DNA from: Spiribacter salilacus
Lineage (GTDB): Bacteria; Pseudomonadota; Gammaproteobacteria; Nitrococcales; Nitrococcaceae
Reading direction: 5' to 3'
Assembly: GCF_009649225.1 (NCBI RefSeq)
Contig: NZ_WJPP01000002.1
Coordinates: forward strand, 1-64,000
DNA length: 64,000 bases
The notes beneath the pieces were generated by a model. It was not told the DNA's origin. It searched no databases and was given only the letters and a program-made list of their open reading frames with translations. The first letter of the stretch is position 1, and every line of letters starts with the position of its first letter. Shown one piece after another: positions 23,117 through 32,543 of the stretch. The translations under genes were made by a program, and so were the position numbers.

Positions 23117-24593
23117 AGCCAAGCTCCTGAAGATAGGCAGTCATCTTTTTCTCAGTGGCATCACGTTCAGCCATCAACTCAGTCAGCTTCTGAGCTTCAA
23201 TTGCCACATCAATCTTTTCAGCTTCTTCCCCAAGACTCACATAGCGAGTCACATTCAGATTGAAATCATTGCCCTCAATCTCAGAGACATCAACCAATCG
23301 AGCCAATTTCTCAATATCTTCAAATCCAAGATAGGCATCAGATAGCTTTTCAATGTGCTCATCACGAAGATAGTTCTGTGCTCTACCCTCATCAAATTCC
23401 TCAGCACCATTGACGATCATGATCTTGTTTTTCAGATGTTCAGGCTTGTGCTGATTCAAAAACAGAATGGCAGCAGGAATTGCGGCACCATAGAACAGGT
23501 TGGGACCCAATCCAATCACACCTTCCACCAAATCATTCTCAATAAAGGCTTGTCTGATCTTGCCTTCAGCACCGCCACGGAATAAGACACCATGAGGCAC
23601 AACCACAGCCAATTTCCCATGTTCATTGAGACTGGCCACCATGTGCTGAACAAAAGCCAGATCACCATAGCTGGCAGGAGGAACCCCATAGACATCCCGA
23701 CCATAGGGATCACCATTCTTCCACTGGGTATGACCCCATTCCTTCAAAGAAAATGGTGGATTGGCAATCACACGATCATAGGTCTTGATGGCTTTGCTAC
23801 CTTCACTGACCAAGTGCTTTGGCTCTCTTAACGTGTCACCACGCCGCACATCAGCATCGTCTATATCATGCAGAAAAAGGTTCATCTGGCAGATTGCCCA
23901 GGTGTTTAGATTCCTTTCCTGACCATAGAGACTTAATGAACGAGGATTGAGACCAGCTTGTTCAACCGATCGATAGGACTCAAGCAACATACCGCCACTG
24001 CCACAGGTGGGATCATAGACACTCATGCCTTCTGTGATCTCAAGACATTTGACCATTAGGGTCACAACTTCTTTGGGTGTATAGAACTCCCCACCCCTTG
24101 TGCCACCATCATCAGCAAACTGCTTGATCAAATACTCATAGGCATTACCCAACATGTCAGCATCGACATTGGCATTACTGATCTCATATTTCTCAAAGTG
24201 CTGCAATAGCCTTTCTAGGATCTCATCACTGAAACGTTCTTTGTTATTGAAATCCACACTTTGGAAAATGCCACGTAATTTCATATTGGCATCTTCAACC
24301 GCTTGAAATGCTGAGTTCAAATGCTCACCAATGTTGGTGGTGTGCTTCCTGACATCTTCCCAACGATGACCCTTAGGAAGATCAAACCTATGCTCATCAG
24401 CATCAGCTGCCAAAGATGAGTCCCCATACTCTTTGAGCTTTTGTTCGAACTCTTCTTGCCAGACGTCACTCAGACGCTTGAAAAACAGCAAGCCAAAGAT
24501 GTAGCTCTTATATTCGCCACTATCAATACTGCCTCGGAGGATGTTGGCAGCCCCCCAAAGGTGTTGTTCAAGTTCGTTTAGTGTGATTGCCAT
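23106..24593 (-). CDS. hsdM: Type I restriction enzyme M (methyltransferase) subunit
   Basis: 495 residues from ATG 24593 (MAITLNELEQHLW), with AAGGAA seven bases upstream; the longer open frame lacks conservation. The N-terminal HsdM helical domain is followed by the SAM site DPTCGSGG (194-201) and the N6-adenine catalytic motif NPPF (278-281, VIANPPFSLKEW). Together with HsdS it methylates adenines in the target, protecting the host from HsdR. First gene of the operon. Confidence 0.96.
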   Translation of the reverse strand: MAITLNELEQHLWGAANILRGSIDSGEYKSYIFGLLFFKRLSDVWQEEFEQKLKEYGDSSLAADADEHRFDLPKGHRWEDVRKHTTNIGEHLNSAFQAVEDANMKLRGIFQSVDFNNKERFSDEILERLLQHFEKYEISNANVDADMLGNAYEYLIKQFADDGGTRGGEFYTPKEVVTLMVKCLEITEGMSVYDPTCGSGGMLLESYRSVEQAGLNPRSLSLYGQERNLNTWAICQMNLFLHDIDDADVRRGDTLREPKHLVSEGSKAIKTYDRVIANPPFSLKEWGHTQWKNGDPYGRDVYGVPPASYGDLAFVQHMVASLNEHGKLAVVVPHGVLFRGGAEGKIRQAFIENDLVEGVIGLGPNLFYGAAIPAAILFLNQHKPEHLKNKIMIVNGAEEFDEGRAQNYLRDEHIEKLSDAYLGFEDIEKLARLVDVSEIEGNDFNLNVTRYVSLGEEAEKIDVAIEAQKLTELMAERDATEKKMTAYLQELGYVE

Positions 24594-25007
24594 AAAAATT
24601 TCCTTTTCATCAGGCGACAGGACTGTAGTGCGATGAACACCCAAAATTACCGAAGTCACACTAGTTTACCGCTTATTAAGGCGGCACTACATCAAAGCAC
24701 AGCAGGCCCATCAATGGAGCGCCTTTATCATTATGAGCATTCCAGACCTCACCGACACATTATGTCGCAGACTGTTGTTACTACTGTTTGAAAACGTTGT
24801 AGCTCGCTTGCGATGTCAAGGATTTTAATTGAAAGTGCCCCCATAACTGTATGGATATGACATTGAGCGACATGACTCCAAAACAAAGTGTGACCATGCC
24901 CGCCTGATGCACTTTATTCCTAGCACCGGTCTTAACTCACGAGATTACCTCTGTATGCCAACATCCTGTCTATCAAAGAGTCCGCTGAAAAATAGAGGAA
25001 AAGCCAA
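24594..25007. other. Divergent non-coding region between hsdM and the RSDGFGG-repeat gene
   Basis: It must hold the hsd promoter and that of the repeat protein. CCGC-ttattaag-GCGG at about 24668-24683 is a small dyad. A 31-codon plus-strand frame (MSIPDLTDTLCRRLLLLL) occurs near 24733 but has no convincing ribosome site, so I do not call it a gene. Confidence 0.45.
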
Positions 25008-25355
25008 GTGAAAAAGTTGCTGCTAAGTCTCGCTATTTTGTCGATTTTCACCATTGGTACTGCCCAAGCCCAGAACTGCCGATCAGACGGCTTTGGGGGA
25101 TATAGATGCGATGATGGCACGACTGCCCGCTCTGATGGCTTTGGCGGCTTCCGTTACAACGATGGCTCTTCGTCACGATCAGATGGTTTTGGAGGCTATC
25201 GGCATAGTGATGGCAGTTCATCCCGCTCGGACGGATTTGGTGGCCTACGTCATAGCGATGGCTCCTCATCACGATCCGACGGTTTTGGAGGGTGGCGGAA
25301 CAGCGATGGCACACATTGTCGTTCTGACGGTTTCGGCGGCTTCACTTGTAACTAG
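25008..25355 (+). CDS. Secreted tandem-repeat protein (RSDGFGG repeats)
   Basis: 115 residues starting at GTG 25008, with AGAGGAA eight bases upstream. The signal peptide is VKKLLLSLAILSIFTIGTAQ, cleaved before QNCRSDG. The mature protein is about six copies of a 16-residue unit, RSDGFGGxRxxDGSSS, with Cys in the first and last units that could cap it. The regular 48-bp DNA period can gain or lose units. Function unknown; structural or ion-binding roles are conceivable from the Asp/Gly pattern. Confidence 0.75.
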   Translation: MKKLLLSLAILSIFTIGTAQAQNCRSDGFGGYRCDDGTTARSDGFGGFRYNDGSSSRSDGFGGYRHSDGSSSRSDGFGGLRHSDGSSSRSDGFGGWRNSDGTHCRSDGFGGFTCN

Positions 25356-25396
25356 GGCACTTTAGCCAACCGTACTACCAATGTCCGTAGTCATCT

Positions 25397-25684
25397 CTAC
25401 TCCCTGTGCTCTCTTGCTTTCCGATTACGGACCGTATTGTTGACGTTAAGAGTTATGTTCAAGACTTTATCAACCATGGTCGCCGGATCATCTTTCTTTT
25501 TGCCCTCCGATTTACCACCACCAAGGGCGCGCAAAAATCGCTGCAAAGTAAGACGCTCCGCGGGGCTTAGGATATTTCCGTAATCTTTCAAGCAGTTTCG
25601 AGCCAACATCTGTGCAGTTGCGAGCTCTACGTCAGTAACGTTTGATTTTTTGTTCCCACGAGGGGGTTTTTTTCTTTTAGTCAT
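25397..25684 (-). CDS. Small basic hypothetical protein
   Basis: 95 residues from ATG 25684. It starts MTKRKKPPRGNKKSNVTDVE and is rich in Lys/Arg at both ends, with a helical middle (ERLTLQRFLRALGGGKSEG). The basic ends could bind nucleic acid, but no family is recognised. It is convergent with the tandem-repeat gene. Confidence 0.5.
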   Translation of the reverse strand: MTKRKKPPRGNKKSNVTDVELATAQMLARNCLKDYGNILSPAERLTLQRFLRALGGGKSEGKKKDDPATMVDKVLNITLNVNNTVRNRKAREHRE

Positions 25685-25801
25685 GACTATATTTAGCCGT
25701 ACTGACAACGGGTAAATATTTTTTACCTGCCCATGACTCTGAGGATTTGAAGATCAGTACGGATGTTGACCTGTGTGAGACACATCGAAGAAACTAAAGG
25801 C

Positions 25802-26407
25802 ATGAAAAGGATTATTCGTGCAGTCGTGATGGCTTTATTGCTTGCCCCGGGTATGTTGTGGGCAAATGATTTAACCCAGCAATTCAAAGCTGGCGTAGAG
25901 GCCTATAAAATCCGTGATTACGAGACTGCCTATGAAATATTTTTGCCTTTCGCAGAGGGTGGGCTTGACATAGCGCAATACAACCTTGGTCTCATGTATT
26001 CACATGGCCAAGGGGTCGCGCAAGACTACGCCGAAGCTGCGCGGTGGTACCGGTTAGCCGCTGAGCAAGGTGATGTCGACGCACAACTCAACCTTGGGGT
26101 CTTGTATGTCCAAGGCCAAGGGGTCGCGCAAGACTACGCGGAGGCTGTGCGATGGTATCGGTTAGCCGCTGAGCAAGGTAATGCCAAAGCGCAATACAAC
26201 CTTGGTCGCATGTATGGACTTGGCAACGGTGTGATTCAGGATTATTCAACTGCACATATGTGGTTTAACATTGCCGCGAGCAACGGAAACTCCGATGCCG
26301 TGCATAATAGAGACGTAATTGCAGACCGCATGACCCCCGAAGCCATTGCCGATGCCCAAAGCCGCGCCCGAATCTGCATAGAATCGGATTATCAGGACTG
26401 CGATTAG
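25802..26407 (+). CDS. Secreted Sel1-repeat protein
   Basis: 201 residues from ATG 25802 (MKRIIRAVVMALLLAPGMLW), a signal peptide cleaved near WAND. Three Sel1 repeats follow (YNLGLMYSHGQGVAQDYAEA, LNLGVLYVQGQGVAQDYAEA, YNLGRMYGLGNGVIQDYSTA), the first two almost identical in DNA, indicating recent duplication. The C-terminus contains two Cys (ARICIESDYQDCD). It probably acts as a periplasmic scaffold; the partner is unknown. A strong hairpin terminator follows. Confidence 0.85.
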   Translation: MKRIIRAVVMALLLAPGMLWANDLTQQFKAGVEAYKIRDYETAYEIFLPFAEGGLDIAQYNLGLMYSHGQGVAQDYAEAARWYRLAAEQGDVDAQLNLGVLYVQGQGVAQDYAEAVRWYRLAAEQGNAKAQYNLGRMYGLGNGVIQDYSTAHMWFNIAASNGNSDAVHNRDVIADRMTPEAIADAQSRARICIESDYQDCD

Positions 26408-26717
26408 CCCACCGTGTTGATTTTCCCGCCTATTCGGGAAAAACCATGGTCGCCAGATTGAGTGCATCGAAATTGACTACAGCCGAACCCATTCTGCCTT
26501 CGGATACATCACCCTAGGTGCGTTTGAGGCATAAGTTGCGGCATAATCAGGTGGGGAATCTTGTTAGACAAGATGATTGCTTGCCTACGTCATGGGAGAA
26601 AGAGAAATAATCACGACTGTCATCTGACCCGATCGGGTTCACACCGATAAGAGTGTTCGATATGCCCACATCTCCATACAAGCAAGTTACCCCTGCTCGC
26701 GATAAAGGTGCTCTAGG
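26408..26717. other. Non-coding spacer after the Sel1 gene
   Basis: Apart from the terminator at 26421-26442, I see no gene, RNA or repeat here. It should contain the promoter for the membrane protein at 26718. Confidence 0.5.
26421..26442. terminator. Hairpin terminator after the secreted Sel1 gene
   Basis: TTTTCCCG (26421-26428) pairs perfectly with CGGGAAAA (26435-26442) around CCTATT. It is symmetric with A/T tracts on both sides, so it could work in either direction. Confidence 0.65.
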
Positions 26718-27224
26718 ATGAACACACTCATAGCCATAGGACATATCATTGGCTGCATTACTGTGGTGTTATCGATAAGTGCGGTAGCGGCACTCTTAAC
26801 CATTCGTTTTCAAAACAAGGCGGCAGACAAAGCCTTTTATGAGGTTTGTTTACAGGCTGGAATACCAATAGAAAAGGCTGAGGAACCTGACAACGCGAAC
26901 CATATCCTCAAAGTCCAACTCGACAAATTCAGTCCAGACTATTTCCAAAATCGGTTATCGAACTTCATAGGAGTGCTCGTTACCGTACTTGTAGTAACAC
27001 AAAGTATGGTTTTGCTTGGGGTAACCGGAGTTGTCATATGGAACACAATTACTGACTCCTTAAGCAATGCCAAGTGGATTTGGACACTCTTGCCCCTTCA
27101 ATTGGCATTTATCTTACTCAACCTTTTGATTTACGTGATGACCTCACTTCTTACCGGCCGAACACCAGGGCAAGCCAAATCTGTTCGATCCACACTGCTG
27201 CAGTATGCGCAACAAAACTTATAG
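26718..27224 (+). CDS. Multi-pass membrane protein, unknown function
   Basis: 168 residues. Hydrophobic helices are at about 5-28 (IAIGHIIGCITVVLSISAVA), 82-110 (FIGVLVTVLVVTQSMVLLGV) and 122-146 (WTLLPLQLAFILLNLLIYVM). A cytosolic loop of about 50 residues separates the first two. No family recognised. It precedes two small regulators and the integrase. Confidence 0.6.
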   Translation: MNTLIAIGHIIGCITVVLSISAVAALLTIRFQNKAADKAFYEVCLQAGIPIEKAEEPDNANHILKVQLDKFSPDYFQNRLSNFIGVLVTVLVVTQSMVLLGVTGVVIWNTITDSLSNAKWIWTLLPLQLAFILLNLLIYVMTSLLTGRTPGQAKSVRSTLLQYAQQNL

Positions 27225-27263
27225 GTTGCTTTTCATAGCACCACATTGGACAAATAGTCACCT

Positions 27264-27593
27264 ATGGATAGGAACAACTTTCACAACACCACCCGCGCAG
27301 TTCAGGCACTCAGAGCGGCGTTAGAACCAGGCATACCCTACGGTTCCTCACTATTGCCGCTTGATATATTAATAGCCGTAAGCGTTAAGAAGAATGATGG
27401 TAAATCGTTAACCGTCAGACAGCTGATGGCCACCGTACCGAACTCAGCAACTGGGATTCGTTACAATTTAAATCGACTAGTCGCTGATGGCTGGATTGAG
27501 AGAACCCGATCGGAACAAGACCGGCGCACTGTGTTCCTGATACCCACCGAAAAAACATTGAAGGCATTCGAGGCGATTGCCAATTCCCTTTGA
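27264..27593 (+). CDS. Small winged-helix regulator (MarR-like)
   Basis: 109 residues. A winged helix-turn-helix is visible: KSLTVRQLMATVPNSATGIR, then YNLNRLVADGWIERTRSEQD with the wing RRTVFLIPTEKT, the MarR DNA-binding pattern. It is shorter than typical MarR proteins and lacks most of their dimerisation helices. Near the integrase and a DUF6626-like gene it may control island excision (inference). Confidence 0.7.
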   Translation: MDRNNFHNTTRAVQALRAALEPGIPYGSSLLPLDILIAVSVKKNDGKSLTVRQLMATVPNSATGIRYNLNRLVADGWIERTRSEQDRRTVFLIPTEKTLKAFEAIANSL

Positions 27594-27668
27594 AAAGTGA
27601 GCGCTGTGGGTCATCACCTGTCCACCCACCATTTTTCCAGTTCTGTGACCAATCGGCTAAATAGAATC

Positions 27669-27974
27669 ATGAACAAACATGATCTACTTAACCAAACGTA
27701 CGAACTACTATCACGTCTCAATATCGTGACCAGTGAAAACCAATTTTCTGTAAAATGGCTCGGAAAAACAGAAGGTTACATTCGATCTATGCGAGCTAAA
27801 GGTTCTGAGCCGAGCAAGGAAGCCCTTGCAATATGCGCGCTGCGACTGCAGGCCGCCACAGCAGATCTTTACCCATATTTGGATCCGGACGATCACGGTC
27901 AATTTTTGCGACTTGCGTACCAAATACGGGATGAAGTTTTGGGTAGCGTGGATATTACGATAGTGGAGGACTAA
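27669..27974 (+). CDS. Small protein next to the integrase (DUF6626-like)
   Basis: 101 residues from ATG 27669. The pattern QTYELLSRLNIVTSENQFSV, then KWLGKTEGYIRSMRAKGSEP, resembles small DUF6626-type proteins with a helix-turn-helix-like core; recognition is from memory and unverified. It converges on the integrase gene, overlapping its stop by four bases. Such small proteins beside integrases often serve as excisionase or regulator, but that is not shown here. Confidence 0.55.
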   Translation: MNKHDLLNQTYELLSRLNIVTSENQFSVKWLGKTEGYIRSMRAKGSEPSKEALAICALRLQAATADLYPYLDPDDHGQFLRLAYQIRDEVLGSVDITIVED

Positions 27975-29299
27975 TTGTGCTCAATCAGTATACCGTCATG
28001 CATCACCACGCCCGCAAGTGCGGCATCTTCAACATATTGATCAAAAAGATGGAAATATGTCTTTCTAATTTGTTGCTCACTCGTCCCCGCAATCGCCGAC
28101 AACTGCATGGTGTTGATTTTACCAATATTAATATGACGGGTAATGTAATAATGTCGAAATGAGTACGGCACCAAGGCACCCTGCTTGTTCTGGATACCCA
28201 AATCGTCAAGAAGCTTTTCAAACCCCTTCAAGTAGATACGCCGAGACATTGGTGTATTAGTATTCAGGCGAAAAATCTTTGAAGTGGATTCTGGTTTTGG
28301 AAACTGGCCATCCGTCTCTTCATAACGTCGAAGTTGCGCCATTTTGAGTAAAAGGAAGAAATTCGAGGAATCCAAAAACTTTACCACTCGTGATTTCCGG
28401 ACTTTTGAGGACTCTGCGCGCACCTGCACTCGAGTCAGGGAATGAAATTCTTGGTCTTCCGGATTTGTTACGGATGACCCAGAATCTGGGACAGACCCTG
28501 TAATCACCTTCTCCTCGAGGCTATGGTCTCGCCATTCCATTGCTAGCGCTTCCCCAATACGCAGACCAGTCTCGAGCAGCAGCATAAAAAAACAGGAGGT
28601 CAACAGATCTCCGTACTCGACGCCATTTGTACTCTGCTCCGCTGACTTAATTTTAGCCATCAAATGGGCGCGAATCCGTTGAGCTTGTTCTTCAGTGAAG
28701 GAAGCTCGCCGGACATCCTGATTCTCAAACTCCGCTGCCCGGATTTTGCTCATATTCAGCTTAGCCAAGTGAAATTTGTTCCGTTCGTACAACCATCGGA
28801 CTAACGCATTAAACGAGGCCTGCTCATTACGAATCGTGACCAGAGATGCACCTTGGTCGAGTCGCCAACGCTTGAAAGCCTTGCCGCTATCAAGATGCAA
28901 ATTCCCTAGAGGGGTCTGATCGCCAAGAAATTTTTGCCAATGGGATAAATGGGTTTGGATTGTTCCGAATCGGCCAGCACCTATACCCTCGAGGACGTTG
29001 CCTGTAGCAACTTCTGTGGCTTTATCGTCGAGGTATTCTTTAATCGCTGATGCCACTGTTAAGCGCCGAGAAGGCAGAATCCCATGGTTTTGATATTGCG
29101 AGACAATATCGTAAGCTTTCGCTATCGCAGCATCGCGATCCTGCGTTCCGAGACTTTCTCGTTCGTACCCCCCCTGCCCCTGCACCCGATATCTTAGCCA
29201 CCAAACCTTTCCGCGCAGAAAGATAGTCGCTAACCCCATAATCGTTTGCTGAGTGTCAGTGTTTCTCGGGTTTCGTATTGGTATAAGCATGCCTTGCAA
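27971..29299 (-). CDS. Tyrosine recombinase/integrase of the guaA island
   Basis: About 442 residues. The C-terminal catalytic domain has Arg247 (LLETGLRIGEALAMEW), Arg382 in the R-H-x-x box (PYSFRHYYITRH) and the nucleophile Tyr415 (IRKTYFHLF). The first His of the usual H-x-x-R is Tyr379, and the downstream LGH-type His is replaced (AGTS). It would join the island to the 3' end of guaA, which lies 145 bp away. The start is uncertain: the frame opens at TTG 29299, but ATG 29239 (MGLATIFLRGKVWW) begins the conserved part. Confidence 0.88.
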   Translation of the reverse strand: MQGMLIPIRNPRNTDTQQTIMGLATIFLRGKVWWLRYRVQGQGGYERESLGTQDRDAAIAKAYDIVSQYQNHGILPSRRLTVASAIKEYLDDKATEVATGNVLEGIGAGRFGTIQTHLSHWQKFLGDQTPLGNLHLDSGKAFKRWRLDQGASLVTIRNEQASFNALVRWLYERNKFHLAKLNMSKIRAAEFENQDVRRASFTEEQAQRIRAHLMAKIKSAEQSTNGVEYGDLLTSCFFMLLLETGLRIGEALAMEWRDHSLEEKVITGSVPDSGSSVTNPEDQEFHSLTRVQVRAESSKVRKSRVVKFLDSSNFFLLLKMAQLRRYEETDGQFPKPESTSKIFRLNTNTPMSRRIYLKGFEKLLDDLGIQNKQGALVPYSFRHYYITRHINIGKINTMQLSAIAGTSEQQIRKTYFHLFDQYVEDAALAGVVMHDGILIEHN

Positions 29300-29461
29300 C
29301 TATTGAACTGGAAAAACTCAACTATTGTGCACTTTTTTGTGTAAGTCAAGATTCTGGTTCAATGTTTTCAATAACTTACGAGGTAGCGTGTAACAAATGT
29401 GGAAAATTTTTTTCCAAAAAATCAATGACTTACATTCTAAAAACTATTCCCACTCAATCGT
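29300..29461. other. Integrase-guaA intergenic region with right att copy
   Basis: The right copy of the 16-bp att repeat lies at 29446-29461, covering the last guaA codons. The AT-rich bases between (29300-29443) should carry the integrase promoter and, by analogy, arm-type binding sites; none is identified with confidence. Confidence 0.65.
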
Positions 29462-31021
29462 GGCCGGCGGTTTTCCGGAAATGTCGTAGACGACGCGTGA
29501 GATGCCATCGATTTCGTTGATGATTCGGCGTGAGACTTGATCGAGGAAGGTATGGGGCAGATGCGCCCAGCGGGCGGTCATAAAATCGACCGTTTCAACG
29601 GCGCGCAAGGCAATTACATATTCATAACGCCGGCCATCGCCAGTTACGCCCACGGATTTTACGGGTAGAAAAACCGCAAAGGCTTGGCTGGTTTTTTCAT
29701 ACCAGCCTTCAGCCCGCAGCGCTTCGATAAAAATGGCATCGGCTTGGCGCAGCAAATCGGCGTAGGGCTTATGCACTTCGCCTAAAATGCGTACCCCCAG
29801 GCCAGGCCCAGGAAACGGATGGCGGTTAATCATTTCGGCCGGCAAGCCAAGCTCAAGGCCAATGCGGCGCACTTCGTCTTTAAAGAGCTCGCGCAGTGGC
29901 TCGAGCAGCTTGAGTTTCATGTGCTCAGGCAGCCCGCCCACATTGTGGTGCGATTTTATGACATGGGCCTTACCCGTATTGGCGCCAGCTGATTCAATCA
30001 CATCGGGGTAAATGGTGCCCTGAGCCAGCCACTGCACGTTATCAATTTGGCTGGCTTGCTCGTCAAAAACCTCAATAAATGTGCGGCCAATAATTTTACG
30101 CTTGGCTTCTGGGTCAGCCTCACCCGCCAGCGCGTCGAGAAAACGCGATTCTGCATCTACCCGAATCACACGAATGCCCATGTGCTGGGCGAACGTCTGC
30201 ATCACCTCATTACCTTCGTTCAAGCGCAGCAGCCCGTTGTCCACAAACACGCAGGTCAGCTGATCGCCAATGGCTTTATGCAGCAGCGCGGCAACCACTG
30301 AGGAGTCAACACCACCCGATAGGCCAAGTAAAACGTGCTCATCACCCACCGTATCGCGCACGCGGGTGATTAAATCGTCAATAATATTGCCGGCTGTCCA
30401 CTGCCCGCTGCAGCCGCAGATATCGCGCACAAATCGCTCGAGGACACGCTGCCCCTGGCTGGTATGCGTAACTTCAGGATGAAACTGCAGCCCATAGATG
30501 CCACGTTCATCATCACCAATCCCTGCGATCGGCGCGCTCGGGGTGCTGGCAATCACCTTAAACCCAGCGGGTAGCTCTGCCACATGATCGCCATGGCTCA
30601 TCCACACATCTAAAAGGCCATGCCCCTCGGCATTCACCCGATCATCAATGTCCGTTAGTAGCCGCGAATGCCCGCGTGCGCGCACCTCGGCATAGCCAAA
30701 TTCTTTATGGCTAGATGGCTCTACCCGGCCACCCAGCTGCTGCGCCAGTGCCTGCATGCCATAGCAAATACCTAAAACGGGTACAGCCATGCCCAGCACC
30801 ACATCCGTCACGCGCGGGGCGGCATCAAAGTGAACCGATTCTGGGCCGCCGGAGAGGATGACGCCCTGCGGCGCAAAATCAATGAGCGACTCGGCTGTGG
30901 CATCCCACGGGCGAATCTCGCAATACACGCCCGCCTCACGCACGCGACGGGCAATTAACTGGGTGTATTGCGAACCAAAATCAAGGATTAAAATTCGCTC
31001 ATCATGTAGCTGGCTGGTCAT
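29444..31021 (-). CDS. guaA: GMP synthase (glutamine-hydrolysing)
   Basis: 525 residues, the normal length. The class I amidotransferase domain has the catalytic Cys in [11 protein letters not shown] and the His/Glu in FHPEV. The PP-loop ATP pyrophosphatase motif [15 protein letters not shown] follows, and the C-terminal dimerisation domain ends IEWE. It converts XMP to GMP. It lies four bases downstream of guaB. Its 3' end serves as the integration site of the island; the coding sequence is intact. Confidence 0.98.
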   Translation of the reverse strand: MTSQLHDERILILDFGSQYTQLIARRVREAGVYCEIRPWDATAESLIDFAPQGVILSGGPESVHFDAAPRVTDVVLGMAVPVLGICYGMQALAQQLGGRVEPSSHKEFGYAEVRARGHSRLLTDIDDRVNAEGHGLLDVWMSHGDHVAELPAGFKVIASTPSAPIAGIGDDERGIYGLQFHPEVTHTSQGQRVLERFVRDICGCSGQWTAGNIIDDLITRVRDTVGDEHVLLGLSGGVDSSVVAALLHKAIGDQLTCVFVDNGLLRLNEGNEVMQTFAQHMGIRVIRVDAESRFLDALAGEADPEAKRKIIGRTFIEVFDEQASQIDNVQWLAQGTIYPDVIESAGANTGKAHVIKSHHNVGGLPEHMKLKLLEPLRELFKDEVRRIGLELGLPAEMINRHPFPGPGLGVRILGEVHKPYADLLRQADAIFIEALRAEGWYEKTSQAFAVFLPVKSVGVTGDGRRYEYVIALRAVETVDFMTARWAHLPHTFLDQVSRRIINEIDGISRVVYDISGKPPATIEWE

Positions 31022-31025
31022 TGAT

Positions 31026-32492
31026 TTATTCGCTTCGGTAGTTGGGCGCTTCTTTGGTGATACTCACATCGTGAACATGCCCTTCGCGCACCCCAGAGTT
31101 GGTGATGCGAATAAACTCAGCCTGACCACGGAAATCATCAATAGTTGGCTTGCCGCAGTAGCCCATGCTGGCGCGCAGGCCACCGAGTAGCTGATGCACA
31201 ATCACTTGCATGGCGCCTTTATACGGCACGCGACCTTCAATGCCCTCGGGCACCAGTTTTTCTACTTCGCTGGCGTCTTCTTGGAAATACCGATCGGAGG
31301 AGCCTTGATTGCGCGCCATCGCCCCAATCGAGCCCATGCCGCGATAAGCTTTGTAGCTTCGCCCTTGATACAGCTCCACCTCACCGGGAGCCTCTTCCGT
31401 ACCCGCAAACATGCTGCCGATCATCACGCAATCGGCACCCGCCGCAATGGCTTTGGCGACATCGCCGGAGTAGCGAATACCGCCATCGGCAATTAGCGCC
31501 ACACCTGTGCCGGCTACGCCTTTAGCCGCATTGGCGATAGCGGTGATTTGCGGCACACCTACACCGGCCACCACGCGCGTGGTGCAAATTGAGCCGGGCC
31601 CGATACCCACTTTTACGGCGTCTGCCCCCGCTTCAACCAGCGCGCGCGCCGCTTGCTCGGTGGCAATATTGCCGCCAATGACTTGCACATCTGCGTAATG
31701 CTGCTTAATCCAGCGCACTCGCTCCAGTACACCCCGACTGTGGCCATGCGCGGTATCAACCACCAGCAAATCGACGCCGGCTGAGACTAGCGCTTCAATA
31801 CGCTCATCGGTGCCTTCGCCGGTGCCAACCGCCGCGCCTACACGCAGCCGGCCATCTTCATCTTTGCAAGCATTGGGGAAGTCTTCGGCCTTTTGAATAT
31901 CTTTAACCGTGACCATGCCGCGCAGTTCAAAGTCTTTATTAACGACCAGCAGCTTTTCGATGCGATGTTGATGTAGCTGCGCCAAAATCTCTTCCCGCTC
32001 AGCGCCCTCCTGCACCGTCACCAACCGGTCTTCTGGCGTCATTGCTGCGGTTACGGGCAGTTCAAAGCGGGTTTCAAACCGCAAATCGCGGCTAGTCACA
32101 ATACCGACCAGGCGCTTACCATCTACAACCGGCACACCGGAAATGCCGTTTTGCGCCATGAGCAGCAGCACATCACGAATGCTGGCGGAGGGCGCAACGG
32201 TAATGGGCTCTTTAATCACGCCACTTTCAAATTTCTTAACCTGGCGGACTTCGTGCGCCTGTGCCTCGGCCGTCATGCTTTTATGCACCACACCAATACC
32301 GCCCTGCTCTGCCAACGCAATGGCAAGCCGGGCCTCGGTAACGGTATCCATGGCGGCTGAGAGCAACGGAACATTCAGTGAAATTTCACGGGTGACGCGG
32401 GTTTTTAGGTCTACCTCTCGCGGCAATTTGTCTGAATAACCCGGCAGCAGTAGAACATCATCGAAGGTCAACGCTTCTTGAATGAGTTGCAT
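31026..32492 (-). CDS. guaB: Inosine-5'-monophosphate dehydrogenase
   Basis: 488 residues. The catalytic loop is GPGSICTTR with the nucleophilic Cys. Two CBS domains form the insert (about 95-210), and the flap and dimer regions are complete ([17 protein letters not shown]). It oxidises IMP to XMP with NAD+. It is transcribed with guaA and divergently from xseA, with about 50 bp between. Confidence 0.98.
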   Translation of the reverse strand: MQLIQEALTFDDVLLLPGYSDKLPREVDLKTRVTREISLNVPLLSAAMDTVTEARLAIALAEQGGIGVVHKSMTAEAQAHEVRQVKKFESGVIKEPITVAPSASIRDVLLLMAQNGISGVPVVDGKRLVGIVTSRDLRFETRFELPVTAAMTPEDRLVTVQEGAEREEILAQLHQHRIEKLLVVNKDFELRGMVTVKDIQKAEDFPNACKDEDGRLRVGAAVGTGEGTDERIEALVSAGVDLLVVDTAHGHSRGVLERVRWIKQHYADVQVIGGNIATEQAARALVEAGADAVKVGIGPGSICTTRVVAGVGVPQITAIANAAKGVAGTGVALIADGGIRYSGDVAKAIAAGADCVMIGSMFAGTEEAPGEVELYQGRSYKAYRGMGSIGAMARNQGSSDRYFQEDASEVEKLVPEGIEGRVPYKGAMQVIVHQLLGGLRASMGYCGKPTIDDFRGQAEFIRITNSGVREGHVHDVSITKEAPNYRSE

Positions 32493-32543
32493 AGATTTGA
32501 CCTCTTGTTGCCGCGGGTAAGGTTAACCCGCCATTATAGGAGT
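32493..32543. promoter_or_regulatory. Divergent guaBA/xseA promoter region with dyad
   Basis: The 51-bp gap holds a dyad CGGGT-aaggtta-ACCCG at 32514-32530, a plausible operator, and an xseA ribosome site (TAGGAG) at its right end. Confidence 0.5.

Larger units (their letters stand above)
9208..29461. mobile_element. Genomic island integrated at the 3' end of guaA
   Basis: A 16-bp perfect direct repeat bounds the segment. The right copy (29446-29461) is the last codons of guaA plus the first base of its stop. A tyrosine integrase gene lies 145 bp from that copy. The contents are accessory: a serine recombinase, an HUH-motif protein, type I restriction-modification, Sel1 proteins and many small unknowns, with base composition unlike the core genes to its right. 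No conjugation, capsid or terminase genes are visible, so it is an integrative island rather than a complete ICE or prophage. Confidence 0.75.

Noticed and set aside
25070-25340. Regular 48-bp repeats that could be taken for a CRISPR array
   Set aside because: They are in one coding frame with a signal peptide and have no spacers; they are tandem protein repeats.
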